Shown in pieces: positions 44,869-53,926 of a DNA stretch of 64,000 bases (position 1 is the first letter of the stretch; every line of letters begins with the position of its first letter). The notes beneath the pieces are model-generated. The model saw only the letters and a program-made list of their open reading frames with translations. It was not told where the DNA came from and did not search any database. The stretch is from assembly GCF_016904945.1 (NCBI RefSeq), contig NZ_JADIKF010000036.1, forward strand, positions 72,505 to 136,504, read 5' to 3'. A program made the position numbers and the translations under genes. Source of the DNA: Dyella mobilis (GTDB taxonomy: Bacteria; Pseudomonadota; Gammaproteobacteria; Xanthomonadales; Rhodanobacteraceae).

Positions 44869-47800
44869 ATGGTGTACCGTGCAGACGACGTTCTAGCGTT
44901 ACGCCGCTGCGTGCCTGAGTGGCTTCGCCTCTTGGTCGCCATCGTCCTGGTCTCCACATTTGCAGTCTGTAGCAACGTGCGCGCGGTCGATGCGAGTCAC
45001 CTGCTATCGCAGTACGGGCATACGGCGTGGCGACTGCAGGACGGGGATCTTCCATCTCCCGTCTACCCTATCGCCCAGACCGCGGATGGCTATTTGTGGA
45101 TCGGGACACAGGCGGGCGTTCTGCGATACGACGGTGCGCGGTTCGTGCCACTGGATACGTTGACGAAAAGTCGGTTGAGCAATCCCTTCATCCTGGCACT
45201 TCTCGGTGCGAAGGATGGCAGTTTGTGGATCGGCACGATCGCTGGCTTGAGTCGTTGGAAAGACGGCAAGCTCACCGAGTTCAGTGACGTGCAGGGGGCG
45301 GTGAGATCATTCTCCCAAGATGAAAACGGGAATGTCTGGCTGCTCCACAACAGTAAGGTAGCCAAGCCGCTATGTGAGATTGTCGGTTCGGGCGTGACGT
45401 GCTATGGCGCAGAGAGCGGCTTGAATCCCTCCGGCCTTTGTTGCGACAACCTGATCACAGACGGCAAGGGAGCCTTCTGGATGGGGACCGATACATCGCT
45501 GGTTGAGTGGCGCGAGCACACCCAGTCCAAGTCGTTTCCCATTGTAGCGAAAATCAAGGCGGGCACGCCTGGTGAGTTGGCGCTTGCGAGAAGTCCAAGC
45601 GGTGCCATTTGGGTGGGTTTGCCGATCACTGGACCGGGTTTGGGCCTGCAACGCATGGTCGGCGGTCAATGGCAGCCCTTTCACACGGCCAGCCTGGACG
45701 GGGAGTCGCTCGCGGTACTGACGATGTTCCAGGATCGTGCCGGTTCGTTGTGGATAGGCACGATGGATCACGGCATTTATCGGCTGACGTCGGATCGTGT
45801 CGATCATTTTGATAGTAAAGACGGACTGACCAGTGACAGCGTTTATTCCTTCTTTGAGGACAGGGAAGGAAACATGTGGGTGACGACCTCGGCCGGTATA
45901 GACCGATTTCGTGATTTCAAAGTCTGGAGCTATACCACTCGTGAGGGGCTCTCGGTTGACGAAGTCGATGCCGTCCTGGCCAGTCACGACGGCAAAATCT
46001 GGGCAGGTACGGCTAACAGTTTGGCTACTGTCGACCAGGCAGGTATCCATTCGCTCCGTGCCGGGCGCGATCTGCCGGGGACCCAGGTCACATCGCTTTT
46101 CGAAGACCGTGCGGGACGCCTTTGGGTTGGTATCGAGAAAGGTCTGTGGATTTATACGGCCGGGAAGTTCACCGCCGTAATCAAACAAGATGAAAAGGTC
46201 GGCATGGGAATGGTAGCCGCCCTGGCCCAGGATGCCGTAGGAGATATGTGGGTGTTATCCATGCACCCATCCAAGCTCTTTCGCCTTCGCGACGACCACG
46301 TGGTCGAAGAATTCGATGGCCCTACCTATCAATCGGTGCGGTCCATGGCATCAGACCCAAACGGGGGGCTGTGGCTGGGCCTTCAAAACGGAGATCTTGC
46401 GCATACGGGTGCGTCTGAGCAGAGAGTTTCCACACACCTCGACGCGTCTGTGCGGGATATTGCGGTCGCGCCTCACGGGCTTATCCTGGGTGCCACGAGC
46501 AAGGGCCTGATTGTATTCAAACAAGGCGCCTTACGAATTCTATCCGCCAAAGATGGACTTCCCTGCGACGCCATGAACGGGCTCGTCACCGGTGGCGATG
46601 GCTCCCTATGGCTATACATGAGCTGCGGGCTGGCCAAGGTCGAGCTCTCGACCATCGAGGATGCGCTTCACAACCCTGATCGCACGGTCAAGGTGAACGT
46701 CATCGACGCCGTCGACGGGTTGCGTCCCGGTTACGCACCTTTTCAGAGAAAAATCGCACGCGCTCCGAATGGAACGTTGTGGCTTGCAAACGGCGTGGTC
46801 TTGCAGTCATTCGATCCAGGTGCGCACGCGGCAAGTAACGAAGCACCGCCCGTCCACATCGAAAGCCTGACCGCGGACCGAAAGCAGTACCCAGCGGGTG
46901 GCGATCTGACACTTCCAGCGCTGACACGCGACGTACAAATCGATTACACGGCAACGGAACTCGCCGTGCCACAGCACACGCGCTTTCGCTACCGCCTCGA
47001 CGGGCGTGACCGCGATTGGGTTGATGCGGGCCAGCGACGTCAAGCGTTCTATACGGACCTGCCGCCAGGAACCTACCGTTTTCATGCTTCGGCAAGCAAC
47101 GATGGAGCCAATTGGGAAGAGGCGCCGGCAACCTTGGAATTTACCGTGGAGCCCGCGTTCTACCAGACCGGTTTATTCATGATTCTCGTTGTCACCGCGT
47201 TCGCGTTAGCGCTTTGGTTGCTATTTGCCTGGCGTATCGCGCGCGCCAAGATTCAAATGCGCGCGCTCGTGGAAGAGCGGCACGCTGAGCGAGAGCGCAT
47301 TGCTCGCGAGCTCCACGATACATTTTTGCAAGCCGTGCATGGATTGGTACTTCGTTTTCACGTCGCCGTGCAACGCATACCCTCAACGCAGCCGGCGCGC
47401 GAATTGATGGAACGTGCCCTGGATTATGCCGATGAAGTGATCGTTGAAGGTCGCGATCGGGTTACCCAGCTACGAGCCTTGGAACAAAAAGAGGCACATT
47501 TAGAAGATTCCCTTCGGTTGATGGCTCAGAAACTCGATCCTGATAGCCGCGTCATCTTTAGGCTCAGGGTTGAAGGTGCGCATCGCACGCTTGATCCCGT
47601 TGCCGGCGACGAAGTGCTGCGCCTGGCTCAAGAGGCCATGGCAAATGCTTTTGGCCATGCCAAAGCGAGCCACATCGACATCGTGGTCGGGTACGAGCGC
47701 AAGCGCTTGAGGCTCAGCGTCGTCGATGATGGAATTGGCTTTGATGCCGATACGATCGCAGAAAAACGCGCTATGGGACACTGGGGCCTGAAAGGGATGC

Positions 47801-47997
47801 ATGAACGCGCAGAAAACCTCCGCGCGAAACTCGCAATCTCCAGTCGGCCAGGCATCGGAACGGCATTGGAGCTGGTGGTGCCTGGCTCCATTGTTTATCG
47901 CCATGCCACAAAGTCGTGGAAGCGGCGGTTGTACCAACTTCACGCGTTGGTAATGAGCAATGGAACGAAAGCGCAACCGCCTGATCGTGACGAGTAG
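44869..47997 (+). CDS. propeller-type sensor histidine kinase
   Basis: A 1042-residue membrane sensor. The N-terminal signal anchor is LLVAIVLVSTFAV. A periplasmic two-component-propeller domain spans about residues 55-620, with many LWIGT...GL.R blades, and a Y_Y_Y domain follows at about 680-760 (FRYRLDGRDRDWVDAG). One membrane helix spans about 768-787. The dimerisation domain has His816 in ERIARELHDTFLQ, and the ATPase domain is at about 900-1020 (VVDDGIGFD, then GHWGLKGMHERA). No receiver domain. It is a HisKA_3 kinase whose partner is likely the NarL-type regulator at 50073. Its ligand may be a carbohydrate, by analogy with other propeller sensors. Confidence 0.92.
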   Translation: MVYRADDVLALRRCVPEWLRLLVAIVLVSTFAVCSNVRAVDASHLLSQYGHTAWRLQDGDLPSPVYPIAQTADGYLWIGTQAGVLRYDGARFVPLDTLTKSRLSNPFILALLGAKDGSLWIGTIAGLSRWKDGKLTEFSDVQGAVRSFSQDENGNVWLLHNSKVAKPLCEIVGSGVTCYGAESGLNPSGLCCDNLITDGKGAFWMGTDTSLVEWREHTQSKSFPIVAKIKAGTPGELALARSPSGAIWVGLPITGPGLGLQRMVGGQWQPFHTASLDGESLAVLTMFQDRAGSLWIGTMDHGIYRLTSDRVDHFDSKDGLTSDSVYSFFEDREGNMWVTTSAGIDRFRDFKVWSYTTREGLSVDEVDAVLASHDGKIWAGTANSLATVDQAGIHSLRAGRDLPGTQVTSLFEDRAGRLWVGIEKGLWIYTAGKFTAVIKQDEKVGMGMVAALAQDAVGDMWVLSMHPSKLFRLRDDHVVEEFDGPTYQSVRSMASDPNGGLWLGLQNGDLAHTGASEQRVSTHLDASVRDIAVAPHGLILGATSKGLIVFKQGALRILSAKDGLPCDAMNGLVTGGDGSLWLYMSCGLAKVELSTIEDALHNPDRTVKVNVIDAVDGLRPGYAPFQRKIARAPNGTLWLANGVVLQSFDPGAHAASNEAPPVHIESLTADRKQYPAGGDLTLPALTRDVQIDYTATELAVPQHTRFRYRLDGRDRDWVDAGQRRQAFYTDLPPGTYRFHASASNDGANWEEAPATLEFTVEPAFYQTGLFMILVVTAFALALWLLFAWRIARAKIQMRALVEERHAERERIARELHDTFLQAVHGLVLRFHVAVQRIPSTQPARELMERALDYADEVIVEGRDRVTQLRALEQKEAHLEDSLRLMAQKLDPDSRVIFRLRVEGAHRTLDPVAGDEVLRLAQEAMANAFGHAKASHIDIVVGYERKRLRLSVVDDGIGFDADTIAEKRAMGHWGLKGMHERAENLRAKLAISSRPGIGTALELVVPGSIVYRHATKSWKRRLYQLHALVMSNGTKAQPPDRDE

Positions 47998-48021
47998 TGA
48001 AGTGTCGGTGTGGCAGTGGAC

Positions 48022-48603
48022 TCATCCGCAAGAAAGTGCCGTGAACATGCGCCGCCACACCCCGGGGCTTATGCCGATTTCCCGTGTGAATGTCCGCGTG
48101 AAATGGCACTGCTCCGTATATCCGCAGCACGCCGCTATTTTCGGGATCGGGTCACAGGTTTCCAGTAGTAGCGCTTTAGCCCGATCCATGCGCAAGTCGG
48201 TGACCCATTGATGCACGGACAGGCCGGTAGAAGCCTTGAACAAGCGGGAAAAATGCCCCGCCGACATCGATAGAGCCTGAGCCGCTCGGGTCGAGACATT
48301 GCTGGCGAACGCCATTTGGGCCAATACGCGCTTGGCCATGCTCAGCTGGCGCGAGTTCAGGGCGCCCCGCGTCTCGCAAAATGTAAGCACGTGGCGTTTG
48401 ATCCGCTCGGCCTCAAACGCTGCGCAGGCCAGCTTGAGGTGCCTGATCAAATCTTCCTGCCCTCCGGTCTGCCGGGACGCGTCCTGGATCACCCCGTGTA
48501 GCGAGGCGATGACGTCTTCGTTCAGGGCAGAGGCGTAGAAGTCGCTGTTGTCATCCACTGGATCGATACCTTCAAAGAGCCCTTGTCGGAAAGTCCCCGG
48601 CAC
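48022..48603 (-). CDS. AraC family transcriptional regulator (short)
   Basis: A 193-residue protein with a C-terminal AraC DNA-binding domain at about residues 90-190: SMSAGHFSRLFKASTGLSVH, then CDPIPKIAACCGYTEQCHFT and the TREIGISPGVWRR end. The N-terminal sensing part is only about 85 residues, shorter than in typical family members, starting at a GTG. It converges with the sensor kinase, and the pair with the AraC gene at 48839 is divergent. Confidence 0.87.
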   Translation of the reverse strand: MPGTFRQGLFEGIDPVDDNSDFYASALNEDVIASLHGVIQDASRQTGGQEDLIRHLKLACAAFEAERIKRHVLTFCETRGALNSRQLSMAKRVLAQMAFASNVSTRAAQALSMSAGHFSRLFKASTGLSVHQWVTDLRMDRAKALLLETCDPIPKIAACCGYTEQCHFTRTFTREIGISPGVWRRMFTALSCG

Positions 48604-48838
48604 AGCGACGCCAAGTTACTCAAACGCACCAGAGATCGGCATCCCCCGGAAGCGGTGTCATCACTAGCACTTTGGGAGTAGCGGCCTTGCCGCGCGCCCT
48701 GGTTACCCGGAATAGGTAGTGGCGTCCTGATCTTTCCGGCGATTTGACGGTTTGAGCCGTGACCTAACGTTGCCGCTGCGATGGATGCATGGAAGCGCCG
48801 CATGCCATCGGCGAGTGCGTCAGCAGAGAGGAGGGGCA

Positions 48839-49612
48839 ATGACCACGCATCAGTCGGATTTCGAAAGCGCCGTGGGGTTTGGCACGGGACGGCAGTGTTT
48901 GTCGCCCGATGAACACCCATCCGTTCGCATCAACGTAGCTCGTACGGCGCGCGGCCTGGCGGTCGCTTATATTCCTTCAGGCGCATCGAGCGATGCTTCT
49001 TCTTGCCATGCGATTTATTTGCACGTTCCCGTCGGCCTCGATAAGGCCGGCAAGCCATTGCATGACAGGGCGCAGCAGGAAAGCGGCGCGGAGAGGGTAG
49101 TGGGAAGCGCTATCTTGGCAGCGCTGACGCAGGGGTGCCGCGGCGCCGAACCCTTCGTTCGGCACTTGGTGACTGCACTCTGCTCTCTGAAGCAGGCTCA
49201 TGCCGTGGTGGATGATTCCCAGGCAGGAGCAGGGGGCTTGCGTCCTTGGCAGGAAGTCTTGGCCAAGAGCATGTTGAGCTCGAGCATGGACGGCACGACC
49301 CTGGTTGCCGACGTGGCAGCAGCCTGCGGCTTGTCGAAATCCCATTTTGGCAAGGCTTTTCGGCGTTCGGTGGGCATGCCGCCGCATCGATGGGTCGTGA
49401 TGCGACGCTTGGAGTGGGCGCAGCGGTTGCTGGGCGATGCCAGCCGAAGCGTAGCCAGCATTGCCGCGGAATGCGGCTTTTGCGATCAAAGCCACATGAA
49501 TCACGTGTTCCTGAAAACACTGGGCGTGAGTCCCGGCGCGTACCGGGACAAAAACCGAGCCGCAAGGCGCGGTCGCTGGCCGGAAAAGGTGCCTGCTACC
49601 ACTTCCGGGTGA
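48839..49612 (+). CDS. AraC family transcriptional regulator
   Basis: A 257-residue regulator. The C-terminal DNA-binding domain is at about residues 155-250 (VAAACGLSKSHFGKAFRRSV, then SVASIAAECGFCDQSHMNHV). The N-terminal domain is of unrecognised type. The ATG at 48839 has a GAGGGG site; the longer ORF from 48752 is not preferred. It lies between the sensor kinase and response regulator genes and is divergent from the shorter AraC protein. Confidence 0.9.
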   Translation: MTTHQSDFESAVGFGTGRQCLSPDEHPSVRINVARTARGLAVAYIPSGASSDASSCHAIYLHVPVGLDKAGKPLHDRAQQESGAERVVGSAILAALTQGCRGAEPFVRHLVTALCSLKQAHAVVDDSQAGAGGLRPWQEVLAKSMLSSSMDGTTLVADVAAACGLSKSHFGKAFRRSVGMPPHRWVVMRRLEWAQRLLGDASRSVASIAAECGFCDQSHMNHVFLKTLGVSPGAYRDKNRAARRGRWPEKVPATTSG

Positions 49613-49665
49613 TCCTGATTTGAGCGGTGAAAGGTATTAAGTTCGTGGTCGAGAGGAGTATCAGC

Positions 49666-50046
49666 ATGTATGCCATTACGTGGACCTGTCCTGGGGCGTG
49701 GTGGGCCCTGGCGAGTTTGCTGGGCGCTCTGGGCATGCTGCTGATGCTGGTGGCGCTGGTTCGTTGGCGTCGCCGGCATGCGCGCCTTGAGGCACAATCC
49801 CGGGCCGAGCGTGCTGCACTGAAATACAAGGCCAACGCGGAGCAGGAGTCGCTGCTTCAGTCCGGACAGGGGATGCTGCTTCGCTTCGAAGCCATTGCCC
49901 GCCGGCTGCCGCCGGCCCACCCGATCCGGAAGGAGTTGGCTGAAGCTCTGGATCGCGCGGAAGGATGGCTGGAAAAAGGTCTCGACCGGGCGCAACATCG
50001 GCGCGAAAACAAAGAGCAGGACAGCAAGCCGGATCTCTCCGATTAG
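49666..50046 (+). CDS. membrane protein with pseudo-DHp (histidine-less kinase dimerisation) domain
   Basis: A 126-residue protein: one membrane helix at about residues 12-33 (WWALASLLGALGMLLMLVAL) and then a cytosolic coiled segment. That segment aligns with the dimerisation/phosphoacceptor domain of the sensor kinase at 44869: LLQSGQGMLLRFEAIARRLP here against FLQAVHGLVLRFHVAVQRIP there, with DRAEGWLEKGLDRA against DYADEVIVEGRDRV. Where the kinase has ELHDT, this protein has AEQES, so the phosphoacceptor histidine is Gln60. No ATPase domain follows. The ATG at 49666 has a GAGAGG site. It is followed 26 bases later by the response regulator. Confidence 0.7.
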   Translation: MYAITWTCPGAWWALASLLGALGMLLMLVALVRWRRRHARLEAQSRAERAALKYKANAEQESLLQSGQGMLLRFEAIARRLPPAHPIRKELAEALDRAEGWLEKGLDRAQHRRENKEQDSKPDLSD

Positions 50047-50072
50047 TTTTGGACGTCACGTGAGGAAGTGCC

Positions 50073-50705
50073 ATGAATTCGCCCGACCCGATCATTCGCA
50101 TCCTCGCCGTCGACGATCACCCGATCATGCTGGACGGCCTTGCTGCGGTACTCGAGATCGAGCCAGACATGAAGCTCGTTGCGACCGCCGGATCAGGCGA
50201 AGAGGCGATCGAGCAATATCGCCAGCACCTGCCGGATGTGGTGCTGATGGACCTGGAACTGCCAGGCATGTCGGGCGAGGAAGCCATTCGTGCTCTGCAC
50301 GAGGAGTTTCCCTCCGTCGTCGTCCTGGTGCTGACGACGTTTCGCGGTGATGCGCAGGCCCTGCGCACCATGAAGGCGGGTGCACGCGGCTATCTCCTCA
50401 AGAGTTCGGTACGGCACGACTTGATCGATACCATTCGAACCATGCATGCCGGCAAACGGGTGATTCCCCGTGAGATCGCGGCCGCCATTGCCGATCACGC
50501 TATCGATGAGGATCTCACCTCACGGGAAACCACGGTTCTGAAGCATGTGGCCAACGGTCTGCCCAATCGCAACGTGGCCGAGCTGCTGCGGATATCCGAG
50601 GCAACGGTAAAGGTTCACATGAAAAATATCCTGGGCAAGCTTGGCGCGATCTCGCGCACGCAGGCAGTCCAGATCGCTCAAAAGCGCGGCATTATCGAAC
50701 GCTGA
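50073..50705 (+). CDS. NarL/FixJ family response regulator
   Basis: A 210-residue two-domain regulator. The receiver has the acidic pair Asp14-Asp15 (AVDDHPIM), phosphoacceptor Asp60 (VVLMDLELPG) and the conserved Lys in GYLLKSS. The LuxR-type helix-turn-helix is at about residues 148-205 (LTSRETTVLKHVANGLPNRN, then EATVKVHMKNILGKLG). GAGGAAG precedes the ATG. It is probably phosphorylated by the kinase at 44869 and is co-transcribed with the pseudo-DHp gene. Confidence 0.94.
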   Translation: MNSPDPIIRILAVDDHPIMLDGLAAVLEIEPDMKLVATAGSGEEAIEQYRQHLPDVVLMDLELPGMSGEEAIRALHEEFPSVVVLVLTTFRGDAQALRTMKAGARGYLLKSSVRHDLIDTIRTMHAGKRVIPREIAAAIADHAIDEDLTSRETTVLKHVANGLPNRNVAELLRISEATVKVHMKNILGKLGAISRTQAVQIAQKRGIIER

Positions 50706-50774
50706 AGGTCATTGGCGTGCACCGGACCTCGCTCCCGGTGGGCAGCGAAGTCTGGTGTGCTGACGAGTTCCAGG

Positions 50775-51773
50775 TCAGTCGATATCGATCACGATCTTTC
50801 CCGAGGCCTTGCCGCTCTCTTGCAAGGCATGCGCGTCGTGCACACCATTCAAGTCGAAACGGCGCTCATCGACGCGCGGTTGTATTTCTCCCGCATCGAC
50901 CAGCTTCGCGATCTCGCGCAGGATCTCTCCGTGGTGCTCGCGACCTTGCCCGGTCAGCAGGGGCAGGAGCGTAAACACCCCGGAATAGGTTGCGGCACGA
51001 AATGAAAGCGGCGCCAGGGCGTGGCTGCCCCAACCGAGTGCGCTGACGACGTGCCCAAACCGTCGGACGGCAGAAAAGGACGCGTCAAGGCTGCTGCCAC
51101 CAACGGTGTCGTAAACCACGTCGAAGCCGACTCCGTGGGTATGGCGTGCCACGTATTGATCCACCGTAGTGTTGGTGTAATCGATCGGGATGGCGCCGTA
51201 ATGGCGGATGACGTCCGCGCTGCCGGGCGAGCCCGTGGCAAACACGCGGGCGCCCAGAGCCCTGGCCAACTGGACCGCTGCGTTGCCCACACCGCCGGCA
51301 CCGCCTTGCACGAGCACCGATTGCCCTTCGCGCACGTTGGCACGATCGACCAGCCCTTCCCACGCCGTGATGTAGACCAGTGGCATGGAGGCGGCCTGTC
51401 GCAAGGTCAGCGATGCCGGTTTGGCCGCCAGCAAGCGTGCATCGACCACAGCATATTGCGCGAGCGAGCCTGGCACGTTGCCGACGCCACCGGTCATGCC
51501 GTAGACCTCGTCGCCGATGTCGAAGTGGGTCACGCCTTCGCCGAGTGCTTCAACGACGCCAGCCATATCGATACCCAGGATGGCCGGCAGCGGGTGTTTG
51601 GCATGGGCTGCCATGCCAGCGCGGATTTTCAAGTCGAGTGGATTGACGCCGCTTGCCTTGACCCGTACCAGCACGTGGCCCGGCGCGATGGTGGGCCGGG
51701 TGATCTGTGTGTGTTTGAACGGCGCATTGTGCCCTTCAAGCACCGCCGCTCGCATGGATATTTCGTTTGCCAT
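50775..51773 (-). CDS. quinone-oxidoreductase-like MDR dehydrogenase
   Basis: A zinc-free medium-chain reductase of 332 residues. It has HVLVRVKASGVNPLDLKIRA, GIDMAGVVEALGEGV and the NADPH loop SVLVQGGAGGVGNAAVQLAR; cysteine zinc ligands are absent. The ATG at 51773 begins the conserved region. It is the last gene of a minus-strand unit with DUF417 and AhpD-like proteins and presumably detoxifies quinones or enones. Confidence 0.9.
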   Translation of the reverse strand: MANEISMRAAVLEGHNAPFKHTQITRPTIAPGHVLVRVKASGVNPLDLKIRAGMAAHAKHPLPAILGIDMAGVVEALGEGVTHFDIGDEVYGMTGGVGNVPGSLAQYAVVDARLLAAKPASLTLRQAASMPLVYITAWEGLVDRANVREGQSVLVQGGAGGVGNAAVQLARALGARVFATGSPGSADVIRHYGAIPIDYTNTTVDQYVARHTHGVGFDVVYDTVGGSSLDASFSAVRRFGHVVSALGWGSHALAPLSFRAATYSGVFTLLPLLTGQGREHHGEILREIAKLVDAGEIQPRVDERRFDLNGVHDAHALQESGKASGKIVIDID

Positions 51774-51842
51774 GATAGGGTTTGTCCCGTTGAAGGTATC
51801 TTTCCCAAGGGTCGTGCAGGCCATCCCTGGCCGATAGCATGA

Positions 51843-52472
51843 TCAGGACGCGAATTGACGATTCGGATTACGCACCGCGTTGCGTGCCCGCGGTTTGGAA
51901 AACTTTTCAGCCAGAATCCCGCGAGCCGCATCCACGCCGATGATCCACGCGCCGGCCATCATCATGGTGTCCTTCAATACCAGGCGTCCCGCTCCCGACA
52001 GGTAAGGGAACCCGTGCTGCGCATCGCCAAGTGCCGGCACCCATGCCTCGGGCGTGGTGATCAAGAACGATAGCGTGATCATCGTGGTGCCGAATGTGAG
52101 CGCTGCACCCAGCAACCCGGCTTTCTTCGAGATCGGGTAAGCCAGTACCAGCAGGGCGGTGATCCATTCAATGACGCCCAGGCCGCGAGACAAGCCATAC
52201 GTGTTGTTCTGCGTTTGCCAGGCGCGCTGCTCCGGCACCAGCTGCCCTTCATGAGTGAGGTGTTGCTTGTATTCCTGCGGATGGTCGTAGAAGAAGGACA
52301 GCGCCGGACTGTTGGCAACAAACGGTGTGATGCTGTCCGCTTCATAGGGCACGAACTTCAAGGCCCCGATCCACATGAAGACGATGGCGATAGCCACGCG
52401 CATCAGCGCCAGTCCGACACGTTCACTTTTGGAGAAGGCAAGCAGCGCTTCATCAAAAAAAGATATTTTCAC
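51843..52472 (-). CDS. DUF417 (YkgB-like) membrane protein
   Basis: A 209-residue protein with four membrane helices. The opening VAIAIVFMWIGALKFVPYEA and the middle GVIEWITALLVLAYPISKK are typical of DUF417/YkgB. The start is a GTG at 52472 with AAGGAAA upstream; the ORF extends further only as a non-coding-like stretch. It lies between the AhpD-like and quinone-reductase genes. Family function unknown; often found with oxidative-stress genes. Confidence 0.85.
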   Translation of the reverse strand: MKISFFDEALLAFSKSERVGLALMRVAIAIVFMWIGALKFVPYEADSITPFVANSPALSFFYDHPQEYKQHLTHEGQLVPEQRAWQTQNNTYGLSRGLGVIEWITALLVLAYPISKKAGLLGAALTFGTTMITLSFLITTPEAWVPALGDAQHGFPYLSGAGRLVLKDTMMMAGAWIIGVDAARGILAEKFSKPRARNAVRNPNRQFAS

Positions 52473-52494
52473 GACTAATTTCCTTAGCTTGCGG

Positions 52495-52836
52495 TTACGC
52501 GGACTGATGTGATTTGACGGCGTCGATGACCCGAGCCGAATACACCATCGCAGCGCCGGCATTGAGAGCCACGGCCACACCAAGCGCTTCGGTAATCTCT
52601 TCCTGCGTCGCGCCGTGCTTGAGCGCTTCAGCCACGTGCACGGTGATACAGCCGTCGCAATGGGTGGTGACCGCCACGGCCAGTGCAATCAATTCGCGCG
52701 TCTTGGCGCCAAGCAGGTCGCTCTTGTTGCCGGCCTTGGAGAGCGTCTGATACCCGGTCAACGTATCCGGGCTGACGGCGCCGATTTCGCCAATGCGCCC
52801 GATGAGCTGCTTGCGGTAGTTCTTCCAATCCAACAT
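52495..52836 (-). CDS. carboxymuconolactone decarboxylase family protein (AhpD-like)
   Basis: A 113-residue all-helical protein with the AhpD-type active site CDGC (Cys60, Cys63) and His67 in THCDGCITVHVAEALKHGAT. It probably acts as a small thiol peroxidase or disulfide reductase. It is the first gene of the minus-strand unit, divergent from the AraC gene at 52955. Confidence 0.92.
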   Translation of the reverse strand: MLDWKNYRKQLIGRIGEIGAVSPDTLTGYQTLSKAGNKSDLLGAKTRELIALAVAVTTHCDGCITVHVAEALKHGATQEEITEALGVAVALNAGAAMVYSARVIDAVKSHQSA

Positions 52837-52905
52837 GGCTATGTCCTCGATCAGGGGGAGGTCGACCCTTTCGACCTCCGGAGTGACGATAGTTTTCCAC
52901 GCTAT

Positions 52906-52936
52906 ATTGAGAGTGATAGCATGTATTTATCTCAAT
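52906..52936. promoter_or_regulatory. operator candidate in the AraC/AhpD divergent promoter
   Basis: ATTGAGA at 52906-52912 and TCTCAAT at 52930-52936 form a perfect inverted repeat with a 17-base spacer. It lies between divergent genes, 19 bases before the AraC start, and is A+T-rich as promoters are. Confidence 0.45.
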
Positions 52937-52954
52937 AAATGGCTCAATCGTCTC

Positions 52955-53869
52955 ATGGATGCGCTTAGCAAGCTGATCGCCGTATCAGGTGTCCAGGGCA
53001 GCCTGGATCTGCGTTGCCGCATGGCTGGCAGCTTTGCGCTGGATCACGAACAGCTTGAACCCGGCAAGGCGCCCTTCCATCTGATGCTGCGAGGCACGGC
53101 GCAGTTGCTTATGCCCAAAGGGGAAGTGCTCGAGCTGCATACCGGCGACTTCGTGTTGCTGCCCCGTGGCATGGCTCACGTGGTGCAGGGCATCGGCGAC
53201 GGCGCTTCCACCGCAGTGAGCATGGATAACGATGGGCCGCTGCCCGAACGCCGCAATACGACCGGGCCGGCAGATATGGATCTGCTGTGTGGCCACTTCA
53301 CTTACAGCCATGGCGGCGCGCAGCTGTTGATGAATACCTTGCCGGACGCTTTGTATATCCCCATGGCCGAGTTGGAAGGCATGGCCTTGCTCGATAGCAT
53401 CGTCACTACATTGCGCCGTGAAGCCATTCACCTGGACCAGGGATCGCTAGCCATCACCAAAGCCCTCAGTGAAGTGCTGTTCGTGCTTGCGCTTCGCAGC
53501 TATGTCTCCAGGGAAGGGCTCGCACCATCGCTGTTGGGTCTGCTGATCGATGGTCGCCTCAGTACGGCCTTGTTGGCCATGATGAAAGAGCCAGGCCACG
53601 ATTGGACGGTCGAATCGCTCGCGCACAAAGCCAATATGTCGCGTGCGACCTTCGCCAGGCATTTCACCGAGAAGGCAAATGCCTCGCCGATGGATATGCT
53701 TGCCGCGATACGCATGCAGCTGGCGTGCGACCTGCTTCTTGCCGGCGACTTGTCGGTCGATGCGGTGGCGGAGCAAGTGGGCTACCAATCCGTATCAGCC
53801 TTCATCAAGACATTTCAGCGCCGAATAGGCATGAGTCCGGCCGCCTTTCGGCGCCATGGTGCAACGTGA
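52955..53869 (+). CDS. AraC family regulator with cupin sensing domain
   Basis: A 304-residue regulator. The N-terminal cupin-type domain includes LMPKGEVLELHTGDFVLLPR and GMAHVVQG. The C-terminal AraC domain is at about residues 205-300 (KANMSRATFARHFTEKANAS, then VDAVAEQVGYQSVSAFIKTF). It is divergent from the AhpD-like/DUF417/quinone-reductase unit and is the likely activator. The ATG at 52955 was chosen because upstream residues are unconserved. Confidence 0.9.
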   Translation: MDALSKLIAVSGVQGSLDLRCRMAGSFALDHEQLEPGKAPFHLMLRGTAQLLMPKGEVLELHTGDFVLLPRGMAHVVQGIGDGASTAVSMDNDGPLPERRNTTGPADMDLLCGHFTYSHGGAQLLMNTLPDALYIPMAELEGMALLDSIVTTLRREAIHLDQGSLAITKALSEVLFVLALRSYVSREGLAPSLLGLLIDGRLSTALLAMMKEPGHDWTVESLAHKANMSRATFARHFTEKANASPMDMLAAIRMQLACDLLLAGDLSVDAVAEQVGYQSVSAFIKTFQRRIGMSPAAFRRHGAT

Positions 53870-53926
53870 TTGGCGCCATCGCCGCCGTCGTCAGATGCGC
53901 GCATCAAAGAAGCAGGCGGCATGCAA

